A stretch of 64,000 nt of DNA from Cyanobacteria bacterium UBA3301 (GCA_002361485.1 DESZ01000025.1:146518-210517), one strand, 5' to 3'; shown: positions 15,753 through 25,208, counted from the stretch's first letter. Numbers and translations are program-made. Notes: a model not told the origin generated them from the sequence alone.

Positions 15753-17621
15753 ATGAGTAACATTAAAATCAGCCGCCCGACGGCACAAAATCCGACAGGA
15801 ATTACTCCGGTGACAGGGTATAATAAACCTGCAGCAGCTACTATTGGTGATTTTGCACAAAAGCAAGGAATTACATTTAAAGGTCAAGGCGAAGCATTAA
15901 GTGCATTAGAACAAAATTTAGCAAAAAATAAAGAATTAGTTCAAAGATTTAAAGGTACACGTTACGAAAAAGTATATCAAGCACAAGTTGACAAATTAGA
16001 AAAACAACTTGCTCAACAAGCAGGAACAGCAGTACAAGGAGCACAAACTGTTGGTGCAGACGCTCAAAAGGCAAGAGAAATTGAGCAGGCATGGAAACAA
16101 TATGAAAATGCTCCAAAGGGTCAGCAAACATATGATGAAATTTTCAAATTCAGACAAGCTGAAAAAGAAGCTCAAGAAGCAGCCGCAAGAGGTATAGCTC
16201 CTCAAGCAGGAAATCCTGCCGTAGCATCTACAACATACAAGCCTCAAGGTGCAGGAACACAAATTAAAGAAGCAGTTGCTGATAAATTGAAACAAAAACC
16301 TACAGTGACCGCAGAAACAATAAATGCAGGTCTCGGTATCGGTAATGCTCCAAAATCAGCACAAGAATCAGCCGGCGTATTTATCAAACGCGGTGTTGAA
16401 CAGGCATTATCAAAACCTGCAACTACATCAGCAGGTGCAATAGATGCAGCTTTGGGTATCGGTCAAGGTGCTAAATCAGCTGAAGAATCTGCAAAAATAT
16501 TTGCTGCAAATGGTTCAAATCCTGTAGCAAGACCGTTTAACCAAGCTTTAAATGAAAGAATTACTGCTCAAATGGGCAACAAACCTCAATATGGCGGTAA
16601 AACAATAAAAGTCGGCGATAAATATATTGCTCAAAGTGCGGAAGAAACGCAAAGATTGGCAGAATTAGGCAAAAAAGGCTTTTTGGGTAAAACCGGTGCA
16701 TGGTTAAAAAATAAAGGTACTGCAGCTGGCGGATTTTTGAAAAAACATGGCGGTAAATTAGCTGCAGCCGCAGCAATATTAGGTCTGGGTGCATTTTTAA
16801 TAAGCAAATGTACAGGGAATGATGATAAAGCTCAGGTAGCATCAGTTCCGCCGACACAGGATACAACACCTAAAAAACCGGAAACTCCGGCAAATCCGAC
16901 TCCGGCAGTTCCTGCAAATCCGCAAGAACCTGAAAAGCCGGAAAATCCAACAAAACCACAAGACCCTAAAAAGCCTGAAAATCCGACTCCGGCAGTTCCT
17001 GTAAATCCACAAGACTCTAAAAAGCCTGAAAATCCGGCTCCGGCAGTTCCTGTAAATCCACAAGACTCTAAAAAGCCTGAAAATCCGGCTCCGGCAGTTT
17101 CTGCAAATCCACAAGAACCTGAAAAACCGGAAACTCCGGCAAATCCGGCTCCCGCAGATCAACCGGCAGATGACGCAGATAATAATGTAACTCAAGAAAG
17201 TCCTATTCATAAAGACGAAGCTCCAGAGTCAAACTATACATTAAAAGCAAAATATTGCGGAATGAGTCAATATGTGGCAGCAGCATACGGAGTTGACGAA
17301 GGCTCTGCAAAACATAAACAAATAATGGAAAAATTATGGGAAACAAACCCTGGTTTAAGAAACAAAACATTATATCTTGGTGACAAAGTATTCTTACCGG
17401 AAGTTGTAATCGACGGAGAAAAAGTTGTTCCGAACCTAGATAAACAACCGGAAGATTTACCGAAACCGACAGGTAAAGTAAAACAACTTGACAGATATCA
17501 AGGTTACAAGGGTCAAGAAAGATATGGCGTAGGCAAAGAACATGATGACAACGCTAATCAGTACCACGACACTGATAAACAAAAAGTTCAAGACAAGGCT
17601 AATGAAGAAGCCGTAGCATAG
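15753..17621 (+). CDS. Large modular protein: FKG N-terminus, coiled coil, TM/Cys, Pro-rich repeats, C-terminal domain
   Basis: The 622-residue product has visible modules in order. First is a polar leader with GITFKG (F42-K-G44), then a charged coiled coil at about 49-90. Two homologous segments follow, near 188 (INAGLGIGNAPKSAQESA) and 228 (IDAALGIGQGAKSAEESA). Next is a hydrophobic Ala/Gly helix at about 331-350 ending KC, then a Pro/Lys/Asn-rich linker at about 370-470 with repeats such as NPQDSKKPENPAPAV. Last is a folded domain at about 490-560 (YTLKAKYCGMSQYVAAAYGVD ... GDKVFLPEVV) with a LysM-like look. The spaced helix and Pro-rich wall-spanning linker suggest a membrane-anchored protein reaching to peptidoglycan. 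GGGGAAAG precedes the ATG. Function unknown. Confidence 0.75.
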   Translation: MSNIKISRPTAQNPTGITPVTGYNKPAAATIGDFAQKQGITFKGQGEALSALEQNLAKNKELVQRFKGTRYEKVYQAQVDKLEKQLAQQAGTAVQGAQTVGADAQKAREIEQAWKQYENAPKGQQTYDEIFKFRQAEKEAQEAAARGIAPQAGNPAVASTTYKPQGAGTQIKEAVADKLKQKPTVTAETINAGLGIGNAPKSAQESAGVFIKRGVEQALSKPATTSAGAIDAALGIGQGAKSAEESAKIFAANGSNPVARPFNQALNERITAQMGNKPQYGGKTIKVGDKYIAQSAEETQRLAELGKKGFLGKTGAWLKNKGTAAGGFLKKHGGKLAAAAAILGLGAFLISKCTGNDDKAQVASVPPTQDTTPKKPETPANPTPAVPANPQEPEKPENPTKPQDPKKPENPTPAVPVNPQDSKKPENPAPAVPVNPQDSKKPENPAPAVSANPQEPEKPETPANPAPADQPADDADNNVTQESPIHKDEAPESNYTLKAKYCGMSQYVAAAYGVDEGSAKHKQIMEKLWETNPGLRNKTLYLGDKVFLPEVVIDGEKVVPNLDKQPEDLPKPTGKVKQLDRYQGYKGQERYGVGKEHDDNANQYHDTDKQKVQDKANEEAVA

Positions 17622-17652
17622 TAAAATCAGAGTGAAGTTCGGATTATATATA

Positions 17653-17692
17653 AAGAACCGGCGGGAAGTAAAAATCCCGTCGGTTTTATTTA
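17653..17692 (+). terminator. Rho-independent terminator
   Basis: AACCGGCGGGA, loop AGTAAAAA, TCCCGTCGGTT and a T-rich tail follow the modular protein gene. Confidence 0.8.
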
Positions 17693-17759
17693 ATAATTTA
17701 TATGATTTAACAGTATTATCAATTTCCAATTTAATTGATTTGATAATACAACCATAAAT

Positions 17760-18995
17760 CTATTTCACAACTTGGATTAAAGCATTGATAACATCTTCAT
17801 CCCATTTTATACCACATTCTGATTTCATAATATCAAGAGCTTTATCTTTTTCCATCGCTTTGCGGTACGGTCTGTCGGATGTCATGGCACAGTATGCATC
17901 AGATACTGCAATAATTCTTGAACCTAACGGAATTGATTGTCCTTTCAACCCTTCAGGAGTTCCCGAACCGTCAACACGTTCTGTTTGATAAGTTATATAT
18001 GGTACAACTTCCGATAAGAAGTTTATGTTCATTAACAGGTTAACACCGACATTTGTATGGTTTTTGATTTTATTTAATTCTTCAGGTGAAAGTTTTCCGT
18101 TAGTTGCAAACAATTTTTCAGGCAATGTGATTTTGCCGATATTTTGTAATAGAGCTGCATAATATATTAAATCGGTGGTTTTTTCATTCAAACCTAATTT
18201 TGTACAAATTCCGCGCGACAATTTTGCGCTGTTTCTTGAGTGAGAAACGGTATATTGTCCTTTTCTGTCAACCGCTGTTGCCAGAGCTTCCACAAAATTC
18301 TGCTGATAATCACACAAATCGCCGATTAAAGCTGTCAAATCACCTCTCAATTTTTTTAGTTCAAAATCTGTTGAGTCAGGATTTTGGATTGTATTATTAG
18401 TTTCTTCTATAACTTTTTGTAATGTGATGGTTGTTCCGAGCAAATTGGCAATACTTGTTGCAACTTCCAAAAAGTCATCTTCCGGTTTTTGTGAGTACTT
18501 AATATCTATTGCACCGATTGGAATTGCGGAATTTCTAATCGGAATACATATATGATAATTTCTTTCTATAATATCGTTATGTAACAATTCTTCTGTTCCG
18601 AAATCGCATTCAGAGTTGTCATTTGCAGAATTTCCGAGTAATTCCAATTTGTTTTCTTTTAAGAAAAATATTCTGCATTCTTCAACCTCAAGCATACATA
18701 CAATAGATTTTGCAATCGATGTATATATGGCAATTTCTTCGTTTTTATTAAAATCCAAAACACATAATGTATTTTTTGATGAATATAAATCAATCAACTC
18801 TTTTAACTGGTTAATAAGGCGTTCTTTCTTGTTTGTTTTTACACTGATTTTCTTTGCTAAATCTTCAGAGATAAGATTTTCTGACAGAAAATCTCCAAGA
18901 TTGAGTGCAAACATTTCCTCTATCGGGTCAGCTCCTGTCAGGTATTCTGATTGCCCGAATATTGAAACCCCTGATTTTTTCTCTTCTTTATTCAT
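17760..18995 (-). CDS. GAF-like plus degenerate HD-GYP domain protein
   Basis: The 411-residue product has an N-terminal helical region, a GAF-like segment at about residues 60-195 and an HD-GYP-type domain from about 240. In that domain, the metal-binding HD is replaced: LLQNIGKITLPEKL stands where active enzymes have LHDIGKIG. The HHE/GYP region reads YQTERVDGSGTPEGLKG instead of HHERxDGxGYPxGLxG. Later conserved segments (SRIIAVSDAYCAMTSDRPYRKA) remain. Established knowledge: HD-GYP domains hydrolyse cyclic-di-GMP using these metal ligands. I infer a catalytically dead member, perhaps a nucleotide sensor or scaffold. An intact relative lies at 57308-59284. AAAGGAT precedes the ATG. Confidence 0.85.
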   Translation of the reverse strand: MNKEEKKSGVSIFGQSEYLTGADPIEEMFALNLGDFLSENLISEDLAKKISVKTNKKERLINQLKELIDLYSSKNTLCVLDFNKNEEIAIYTSIAKSIVCMLEVEECRIFFLKENKLELLGNSANDNSECDFGTEELLHNDIIERNYHICIPIRNSAIPIGAIDIKYSQKPEDDFLEVATSIANLLGTTITLQKVIEETNNTIQNPDSTDFELKKLRGDLTALIGDLCDYQQNFVEALATAVDRKGQYTVSHSRNSAKLSRGICTKLGLNEKTTDLIYYAALLQNIGKITLPEKLFATNGKLSPEELNKIKNHTNVGVNLLMNINFLSEVVPYITYQTERVDGSGTPEGLKGQSIPLGSRIIAVSDAYCAMTSDRPYRKAMEKDKALDIMKSECGIKWDEDVINALIQVVK

Positions 18996-19245
18996 AATAA
19001 ATCCTTTTATAAATCATGAACCTTCTTTCTTTTATATACGGCACAGAATTATAAAAACTTTAATAATATTACAAAAATCATACAAACGGAGGAGAAAAAA
19101 TTTAATAAATCAAAAACAATTTATGTAAACTTGTATAAACATGTTATTATAAATAGTTTTCTTCCCTTATGTTCATGATAGGATTTTATTAGTTAAGTAT
19201 TAAAAAGTAGGTATTTTTTATATCTTAAAAAGGAGAAAGAAAACT

Positions 19246-21906
19246 ATGAGTGAAAAAAGAGTATGGTTATTCAAGGAAGGAAACGCACATATGCGCGCTG
19301 AATTGGGCGGAAAAGGTGCTAACCTTGCCGAAATGACCAATTTAGGACTTCCTGTTCCACCGGGACTTACAATTACGACAGCAACCTGTATGGAATACAT
19401 CAATAACGGCAACAAAATGCCTGAAGGTTTGATGGATGAAGTTAAATATTATTTGAAAGAAGTTGAACAACAAGCAGGTAAAAAGTTTGGCGATACAACA
19501 AATCCTTTGTTGGTTTCTGTCAGATCAGGCGCCAGAGTTTCAATGCCGGGTATGATGGAAACTATTTTGAACCTCGGTTTAAACGATGAAACCGTTGAAG
19601 CTATGGTAAAATTAACTAACAATCCTCGTTTCTGCTACGATTCATATAGAAGATTTTTAACAATGTTTGGTTCTGTTGCTTGGGAAATGGACAGACAAAA
19701 ATATTTTGAATCAGAAGTTGAAAAAGTTAAGGCTCGCGAAGGCGTAACTTCTGATACTGAAGTTTCTGCTGAAGGCTGGAAATCTTTAATTCCTATCTAC
19801 AAACAAACAATTAAAGAAGTTACAGGTAAAGAATTTCCTCAAGACCCATACGTTCAATTGCAAGAAGCTATTGAAGCGGTATTCCGTTCTTGGAATATTC
19901 CTAGAGCTGTTGCATATAGAAATATGAACAAAATCGATCACAATTTCGGTACTGCTGTTAACGTTCAAACAATGGTATTCGGTAATATGGGCAACGATTG
20001 TGCAACAGGTGTTTCATTCACTCGTAACCCTGCAACAGGTGAAAATAAATTCTACGGTGAATATTTAGTAAATGCACAAGGGGAAGACGTTGTTGCAGGT
20101 ATCAGAACTCCAAAACAAATTTCTGAACTTGAAACAGATATGCCTGACATTTACCAACAATATGTAAACATCGCAAAACAACTTGAAAAAGGTTATCACG
20201 ATGTTCAAGATATGGAATTTACCGTTGAAAGAGGTAAATTGTGGATTCTTCAAACAAGAAACGGTAAAAGAACAGCAAAAGCCGCTATTAAAATTGCCGT
20301 TGATATGTATAATGAAGGTATTATTTCAAAAGAAGAAGCAATTATGCAAGTTGATCCATATTCTGTATATCAAGTATTATTGCCTTGCTTCAACCCTGAT
20401 AAAGTTAAACATTCACACAAAGTTTCAAAAGGTGTAAATGCATCTCCGGGAGCTGCGGTTGGTAAAATCGTATTTGATACCGAAGAAGCAGCTCGTCGCG
20501 GTGAAGCAGGTGAAAAAGTTATTTTAGTCAGAATTGAAACTTGTCCTGATGACATTCACGGTATGGCAGTTTCTCAAGGTGTTTTAACACTTCGCGGCGG
20601 CGCTACATCACACGCAGCAGTTGTTGCTAAAGGTATGGGTAAACCATGCGTTTCAGGTTGTGAAGATTTGAAAATAGATTTAGCAAACGAAACAATCACT
20701 TGTGCTGACGGAACCGTATTCCACAAAGACGATATTATTTCTCTTGATGGTGGAACAGGTGAAGTTATGGAAGGCGCTATTGAACTTGTTGAAGCTGGTA
20801 TTGATGCAGACTTTGAAACATTCTTCGGTTGGGTAAACGAAATCAAAGAACTTCACGTAGAAGCAAACGCTGATACTCCGAAGGATATTGAAAACGCAAT
20901 CAAATTCGGTGCTGAAGGGGTTGGCTTATGCCGTACGGAACACATGTTCATGGATCCTGACAGATTGCCTTGGGTACAAAAAATGATTATTGCGGGAACA
21001 ACAGAAGCTCGTAAAGAAGCTTTATCTCACTTGTTACCTATGCAATATTCTGATTTCTATTCAATGTTCAAAGCATTGGGCGACAAACCGTTAACAGTTC
21101 GTTTGTTAGATCCGCCTTTGCATGAATTCTTACCTTCAAAGATTGAATTAGTTGAAAAAGTAGCAACTAAAAAAGCTTTAGGTCAAGACTACAAAGAAGA
21201 CGAAAAAATGCTTGAAATCGTTGAAAACTTGTCAGAATCCAACCCGATGATGGGCTTAAGAGGCTGCCGTTTAGGTTTAACATATCCTGAAATCAACGAA
21301 ATGCAAGTAAGAGCAATTTTTGAAGCTTGCTGTGATTTGGCAAAAGAAGGTCATAAAATCCAACCGTGGATTATGATTCCTCTAATCGGTCATATCAACG
21401 AACTTAAAACAGCTAAAGCAACATTATTATCTGTAGCTGAACAGGTTATGAACGAAAAAGGTATTCACATTGATTACAAATTCGGTACAATGATTGAAAT
21501 TCCTCGTGCAGCATTAACAGCTAAAGAAGTTGCAACCGAAGCCGAATTCTTCTCTTACGGTACAAATGACTTAACTCAAATGACATTTGGCTATTCAAGA
21601 GATGATGCTGAAGGTAAATTCTTGAAAAACTATGTAGAACAAAAGATTTTACCTTGGAACCCGTTTGTAACTCTTGATTTCAACGGTGTAGGCAGATTGA
21701 TTGAAATGTCAATCAACGAAGGCAGAGAAGTTAATTCTTCATTGGTTGGCGGTATCTGCGGTGAACACGGCGGTGATCCTGATTCTGTTAAATATGCACA
21801 CAAAATCGGACTGAACTATGTATCTTGTTCACCATACAGAGTTCCTCAAGCAAGACTTGCGGCAGCTCAAGCGGTAATCGAATGCAAAAAAGCCGCGAAA
21901 GTATAG
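19246..21906 (+). CDS. ppdK: Pyruvate, phosphate dikinase
   Basis: The 886-residue product is full length. It has an N-terminal ATP-grasp part (ELGGKGANLAEMTNLGLPVPPG, SVRSGARVSMPGMMETIL) and a central phosphohistidine domain with the catalytic His in GGATSHAAVVAKGMGKPC (about residue 456). The C-terminal PEP/pyruvate TIM barrel has catalytic Cys in GGICGEHGGDPDS. It interconverts pyruvate, ATP and Pi with PEP, AMP and PPi, which in anaerobes often serves PPi-linked glycolysis. AAAGGAGA precedes the ATG. Codon use is notably regular (GAA, AAA, GGT), suggesting high expression. It is followed by a strong terminator. Confidence 0.97.
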   Translation: MSEKRVWLFKEGNAHMRAELGGKGANLAEMTNLGLPVPPGLTITTATCMEYINNGNKMPEGLMDEVKYYLKEVEQQAGKKFGDTTNPLLVSVRSGARVSMPGMMETILNLGLNDETVEAMVKLTNNPRFCYDSYRRFLTMFGSVAWEMDRQKYFESEVEKVKAREGVTSDTEVSAEGWKSLIPIYKQTIKEVTGKEFPQDPYVQLQEAIEAVFRSWNIPRAVAYRNMNKIDHNFGTAVNVQTMVFGNMGNDCATGVSFTRNPATGENKFYGEYLVNAQGEDVVAGIRTPKQISELETDMPDIYQQYVNIAKQLEKGYHDVQDMEFTVERGKLWILQTRNGKRTAKAAIKIAVDMYNEGIISKEEAIMQVDPYSVYQVLLPCFNPDKVKHSHKVSKGVNASPGAAVGKIVFDTEEAARRGEAGEKVILVRIETCPDDIHGMAVSQGVLTLRGGATSHAAVVAKGMGKPCVSGCEDLKIDLANETITCADGTVFHKDDIISLDGGTGEVMEGAIELVEAGIDADFETFFGWVNEIKELHVEANADTPKDIENAIKFGAEGVGLCRTEHMFMDPDRLPWVQKMIIAGTTEARKEALSHLLPMQYSDFYSMFKALGDKPLTVRLLDPPLHEFLPSKIELVEKVATKKALGQDYKEDEKMLEIVENLSESNPMMGLRGCRLGLTYPEINEMQVRAIFEACCDLAKEGHKIQPWIMIPLIGHINELKTAKATLLSVAEQVMNEKGIHIDYKFGTMIEIPRAALTAKEVATEAEFFSYGTNDLTQMTFGYSRDDAEGKFLKNYVEQKILPWNPFVTLDFNGVGRLIEMSINEGREVNSSLVGGICGEHGGDPDSVKYAHKIGLNYVSCSPYRVPQARLAAAQAVIECKKAAKV

Positions 21907-21923
21907 AGGCATAAAACACGAAT

Positions 21924-21960
21924 AAATAGACCGCATTGTATAATGCGGTCTATTTTTTTA
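21924..21960. terminator. Bidirectional Rho-independent terminator
   Basis: AATAGACCGCATT, loop GTAT, AATGCGGTCTATT and a T-run lie between ppdK and the converging pnuC. Confidence 0.88.
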
Positions 21961-21962
21961 TA

Positions 21963-22649
21963 TTATTCTTTGATTTCCCTATCCCATTGGGCAAGAAAAT
22001 ATAAGCCCAATACAAAATATGTAAACCACATTAAAATAGTTGCAAAACAATGAGAACCGTTTAAATATGCGCCAATCCACATTACGGTGCATAAGGCGTT
22101 TACGATTGTCCAAACATACCATTGCTCGATGCAGCGTTTGACGGTTAAAATGAATGCAATTATTGATAATACGGTTGTAGTTGAATCTATCAGCGGATTT
22201 TTGTCGTTATATTTTAATAAAATAAAGTATCCTACAGCTGATAAAACCAAAGCGCATAATAGATATATTATTCGTTCTTTATCGGATAATCTTGTTTTAT
22301 AAATTACTTTTGTATCTTGTTTCATGTGGTTTTTCCATTTCGCAATTCCGACAAACTGCATAGGGAAATAATAGAGCATGTTCAAGCATAAATTCCCCCA
22401 AAAGCCGTTTTTAAATGAGATATATGAATAGCAAATGTTTGAAATCATACCGAACATATAGCAAGAAATTTTGCCTTTGCCTGCGGTTATAGTTGCGCAA
22501 ATTCCGCAAATAGCAGAGATTAAAGCAACTGTTTTATCTTTCATATAGATTGAGATAAGAGCGATTAATATAATTTCTGCAGGAAAAATTATTCGCTCAA
22601 TTTTTCCCCATCCTTTCAATTCACCTTTTATAAATTCGACTATATTCAT
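21963..22649 (-). CDS. pnuC: Nicotinamide riboside/mononucleotide transporter PnuC
   Basis: The 228-residue product has about seven hydrophobic helices and PnuC-type motifs: GKISCYMFGMISNICYSYISF, NLCLNMLYYFPMQFVGIAKWK and QWYVWTIVNALCTVMWIGAYL. PnuC imports NAD precursors by facilitated diffusion, with trapping by cytoplasmic phosphorylation. No nadR kinase is seen. The gene follows aroH with one base between stop and start, so they are co-transcribed although functionally unrelated. Confidence 0.9.
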   Translation of the reverse strand: MNIVEFIKGELKGWGKIERIIFPAEIILIALISIYMKDKTVALISAICGICATITAGKGKISCYMFGMISNICYSYISFKNGFWGNLCLNMLYYFPMQFVGIAKWKNHMKQDTKVIYKTRLSDKERIIYLLCALVLSAVGYFILLKYNDKNPLIDSTTTVLSIIAFILTVKRCIEQWYVWTIVNALCTVMWIGAYLNGSHCFATILMWFTYFVLGLYFLAQWDREIKE

Positions 22650-22650
22650 T

Positions 22651-23001
22651 TTATTTTCTTAAATCTTTTGCGCCTTTCAAATATACAAACTGCGGTTCAA
22701 AATCATTTTCGCAATTATAAACAACCAGAACCCGCAAACACATTTTTAAAGCATTAGGGACATCAAGTTCATGAAAACACATCATAGCAACCTTATCCCA
22801 ACCAAAGCCAATTCTGGCATATTTTGCGGGGAAGTCAGCATTCAAATCAGATGTTGTTGTAAAAATTACATGAGAAATTTTTTCCTTATCAATATCATTT
22901 GTTTTTACAAGTTCTGTCAATAATTCTAAAGTCGCTTGCTTTAGTGCTTCTTTTGAATTGTCATCAACTGTTATTGCTCCGCGAATACCTTTTGTAATCA
23001 T
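22651..23001 (-). CDS. aroH: Chorismate mutase, AroH type
   Basis: The 116-residue product fits the trimeric AroH family of Bacillus and cyanobacteria. It has the N-terminal GIRGAITVDDNSKEA (active-site Arg), TTTSDLNADFPAKYAR, CFHELDV (active-site Glu), MCLRVLV (Arg) and the C-terminal QFVYLKGA (Tyr). It converts chorismate to prephenate for Phe/Tyr synthesis. AAAGGTG precedes the ATG. It forms an operon with pnuC. Confidence 0.92.
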   Translation of the reverse strand: MITKGIRGAITVDDNSKEALKQATLELLTELVKTNDIDKEKISHVIFTTTSDLNADFPAKYARIGFGWDKVAMMCFHELDVPNALKMCLRVLVVYNCENDFEPQFVYLKGAKDLRK

Positions 23002-23015
23002 TATTTCACCTTTAT

Positions 23016-23065
23016 TGTCATTCAGAGCCGTCCTGATGAGATTCTTCGCTTTGCTCAGAATGACA
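23016..23065. repeat. Imperfect palindrome TGTCATTC(t/a)GAGC type
   Basis: TGTCATTCAGAGC at 23016-23028 pairs with GCTCAGAATGACA at 23053-23065 with one mismatch, around a loop containing GAAGAATCTC on the minus strand. It lies between fmt and aroH. The arms and loop look like dispersed intergenic palindromes found in many genomes. Confidence 0.6.
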
Positions 23066-23089
23066 TTTTAAAGGCGAAGAATCTTTTTA

Positions 23090-23998
23090 CTATTTTAATC
23101 CGTTATACCAATCAGAAGCAAGCATCTCGCCTTTGCCTTCAGGCTTTACTTTTAAAAGTCTTAAAAGCCCGTCAGAGCATGCAATGTCAACTCCGTTTTT
23201 GGAATGTGAAACTATTTCGCCTGTTTTACCTGAACCTTCAATCGGCAAACTTTCTATAACTTTTATTATTTTTTCGTTCAATATAAAATATGCACTCGGG
23301 CTTCTGCAAACTCCGCGAACCAAATTATGAATATCTTTGTTTGATTTGTTCCAATCGATTAAACATTCTTCTTTGGTAAGTTTAGGAGCCATACAAACTC
23401 CGTTTTCACATTGTTTTTCAGGTTTTAAAGTGCCGTTTTTTAATCCGATAAGTGTTTGTTCAATCATTTGAGGCGATTTTTCCCCGATTTCTTCCCACAA
23501 TTGTTCGCAATTCATACTGTCTGATATCGGGATGACAAGTTTTTGGCAGATATCACCGCAATCAAGCCCTAATTCCGTTATCATTGTGCAAATACCAGTT
23601 TCTTTATCGCCATTAATTATTGCTCTTTGAATAGGGTTTGCACCTCTGTATTTTGGCAACAATGAAGCATGAAGATTTATTGTTTCATATTTCGGAATGT
23701 CTAAAACTTCTTGCGATAAAATTTGTCCGAAAGCAAAAGTTACAAAGAAATCAGGCTCTAATTTTTTTAATTCTTCTTGAATATCAGGTTCTTTTCTTAT
23801 TGATTTCGGTTGAAATACGGGAATATTATGTTCAAGCGCATATTTTTTTATTGGAGAAGCTTGCAATTTGTGTCCTCTGCCTGCCGGTTTGTCAGGTTGA
23901 GTTACAACCGCAAGAACCTCTATATTATCTGAATTGTTCAAATAATCCAATGATTTTAAGCCGATATCAGGTGTTCCGAAAAATACAATTTTTATCAT
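23090..23998 (-). CDS. fmt: Methionyl-tRNA formyltransferase
   Basis: The 302-residue product has FFGTPDIGLKSLDYL at the N-terminus, the substrate loop VVTQPDKPAGRGHKL, and the formyltransferase signature with catalytic Asn-His-Asp in INLHASLLPKYRGANPIQRAI and ELGLDCGDI. It formylates initiator Met-tRNA. The ATG overlaps the def stop codon (ATGA at 23995-23998), the usual def-fmt coupling. Confidence 0.96.
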   Translation of the reverse strand: MIKIVFFGTPDIGLKSLDYLNNSDNIEVLAVVTQPDKPAGRGHKLQASPIKKYALEHNIPVFQPKSIRKEPDIQEELKKLEPDFFVTFAFGQILSQEVLDIPKYETINLHASLLPKYRGANPIQRAIINGDKETGICTMITELGLDCGDICQKLVIPISDSMNCEQLWEEIGEKSPQMIEQTLIGLKNGTLKPEKQCENGVCMAPKLTKEECLIDWNKSNKDIHNLVRGVCRSPSAYFILNEKIIKVIESLPIEGSGKTGEIVSHSKNGVDIACSDGLLRLLKVKPEGKGEMLASDWYNGLK

Positions 23999-24549
23999 AA
24001 TTGCGATTTCATTTCCTCTTCATCAATAAGTTTATCAGGGTCTATGCTTGGCAAATTGTATTTTTTCAATACTTCTTCCGCTTCAAACCTGTTTAGGCAG
24101 TGGTCTATAAATAAAATTCCGTCAAGGTGGTCGTTTTCATGCTGAATAGCTCGGGCTAAAAGGTTTCCGCCTTTAACTTCCATAACAAACGGTTTTCCGT
24201 GTTCGTTTGTTGCCTTTACCATAATATCCTTGTATCTGACAACATCTGTGTATGCTTCAGGAAAACTTAAACACCCTTCGTTACTTTTTATTGCACCGCT
24301 TTTTTTAATTATTTTAGGGTTTATAAACACCATAGGGTCTAACGGTTCTTCTTTTGTAGAAGCATCAATAACAAAAACTCTTAAATTAACGCCGATTTGC
24401 GGAGCTGCCAGCCCTACGCCGTTTTGAGCATACATAGTATCAAACAAATCCTGTACCAAATCCGTAATTTTGCGTGATACTTTATGAACCTCTTTTGACG
24501 GTTCTCTTAATGACGGTGTTCCATAGTGCAAAACCTTCTTTATAGACAT
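23995..24549 (-). CDS. def: Peptide deformylase
   Basis: The 184-residue product has all three deformylase motifs: GVGLAAPQIGV, EGCLSFPEAY and QHENDHLDGILFID (HExxH with N at the second x). It removes the formyl group from nascent proteins and needs a divalent metal. AGGAAGG precedes the ATG. It lies upstream of and overlaps fmt, forming a two-gene unit. Confidence 0.96.
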   Translation of the reverse strand: MSIKKVLHYGTPSLREPSKEVHKVSRKITDLVQDLFDTMYAQNGVGLAAPQIGVNLRVFVIDASTKEEPLDPMVFINPKIIKKSGAIKSNEGCLSFPEAYTDVVRYKDIMVKATNEHGKPFVMEVKGGNLLARAIQHENDHLDGILFIDHCLNRFEAEEVLKKYNLPSIDPDKLIDEEEMKSQL

Positions 24550-24689
24550 AAATAACCTTCCTTTGCTAATCTTTATATAAATATGTTACTATAAATAGTA
24601 CCCTGTTGCAATAAAATGTAATGAAACATGGTAATTCAAATTTAAATATGTTATAATTAGTTCGGAGTTATGTTGGAGGGTATCCGATT

Positions 24690-25187
24690 ATGAAAAAAAT
24701 TTGGTTTACTTTAGGATTAGCATTAGTGCTTGGCTGTAATATCTTATATGCTGCGGAAGCAGGTAAGGATAAAGTTATTTCAGAAATCGGTTCATTGGTG
24801 AATGCACAAAAATATCAAATAGCATTGACAAAATGTAATGCGGCATTGCAAAAATATCCTCAAGAAGCATTTTTATATTATTGGCGCGGTTCTATCGAAA
24901 ACTCGACAGGTAATCGTCAAGCAGCATTGGCAGATTTGAATAAATCAATTGTATTGGATGAAACAAATGCTAAGGCTTTTATTTTGCGAGGGATTGTAAA
25001 ATCTGAATTAGGTGATAATGAAGGTGCATTGGAAGATATTAATAAAGCGATTGAGCTTGATTCAAATGATAGTGCGGCATATTCAATGAGAGCATGTATA
25101 AAACTTGATATGGGCGAATTTGATTCTGCTAATGAAGATTTAGACATGGCAAATAAACTTATGAACAGTAAACAAGAAGAAAAATAG
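24690..25187 (+). CDS. Exported TPR protein
   Basis: The 165-residue product has a signal peptide at residues 1-22 (KKIWFTLGLALVLGCNILYAAEA), with cleavage probably after YAA; LVLGC could be read as a weak lipobox. Three to four TPR units follow: AQKYQIALTKCNAALQKYPQEA, TGNRQAALADLNKSIVLDE, LGDNEGALEDINKAIELDS and MGEFDSANEDLDMA. It is probably a periplasmic scaffold. GGAGGG is upstream of the ATG. No partner is evident. Confidence 0.85.
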   Translation: MKKIWFTLGLALVLGCNILYAAEAGKDKVISEIGSLVNAQKYQIALTKCNAALQKYPQEAFLYYWRGSIENSTGNRQAALADLNKSIVLDETNAKAFILRGIVKSELGDNEGALEDINKAIELDSNDSAAYSMRACIKLDMGEFDSANEDLDMANKLMNSKQEEK

Positions 25188-25208
25188 TTATGTTTGCTTA
25201 AAAATATA

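Noticed and set aside
15558..16295. Minus-strand ORFs opposite the start of the modular protein gene
   Set aside because: They have Cys/Leu-rich, unnatural compositions and no ribosome binding sites; they are shadows of the Lys/Gln-rich plus-strand gene.
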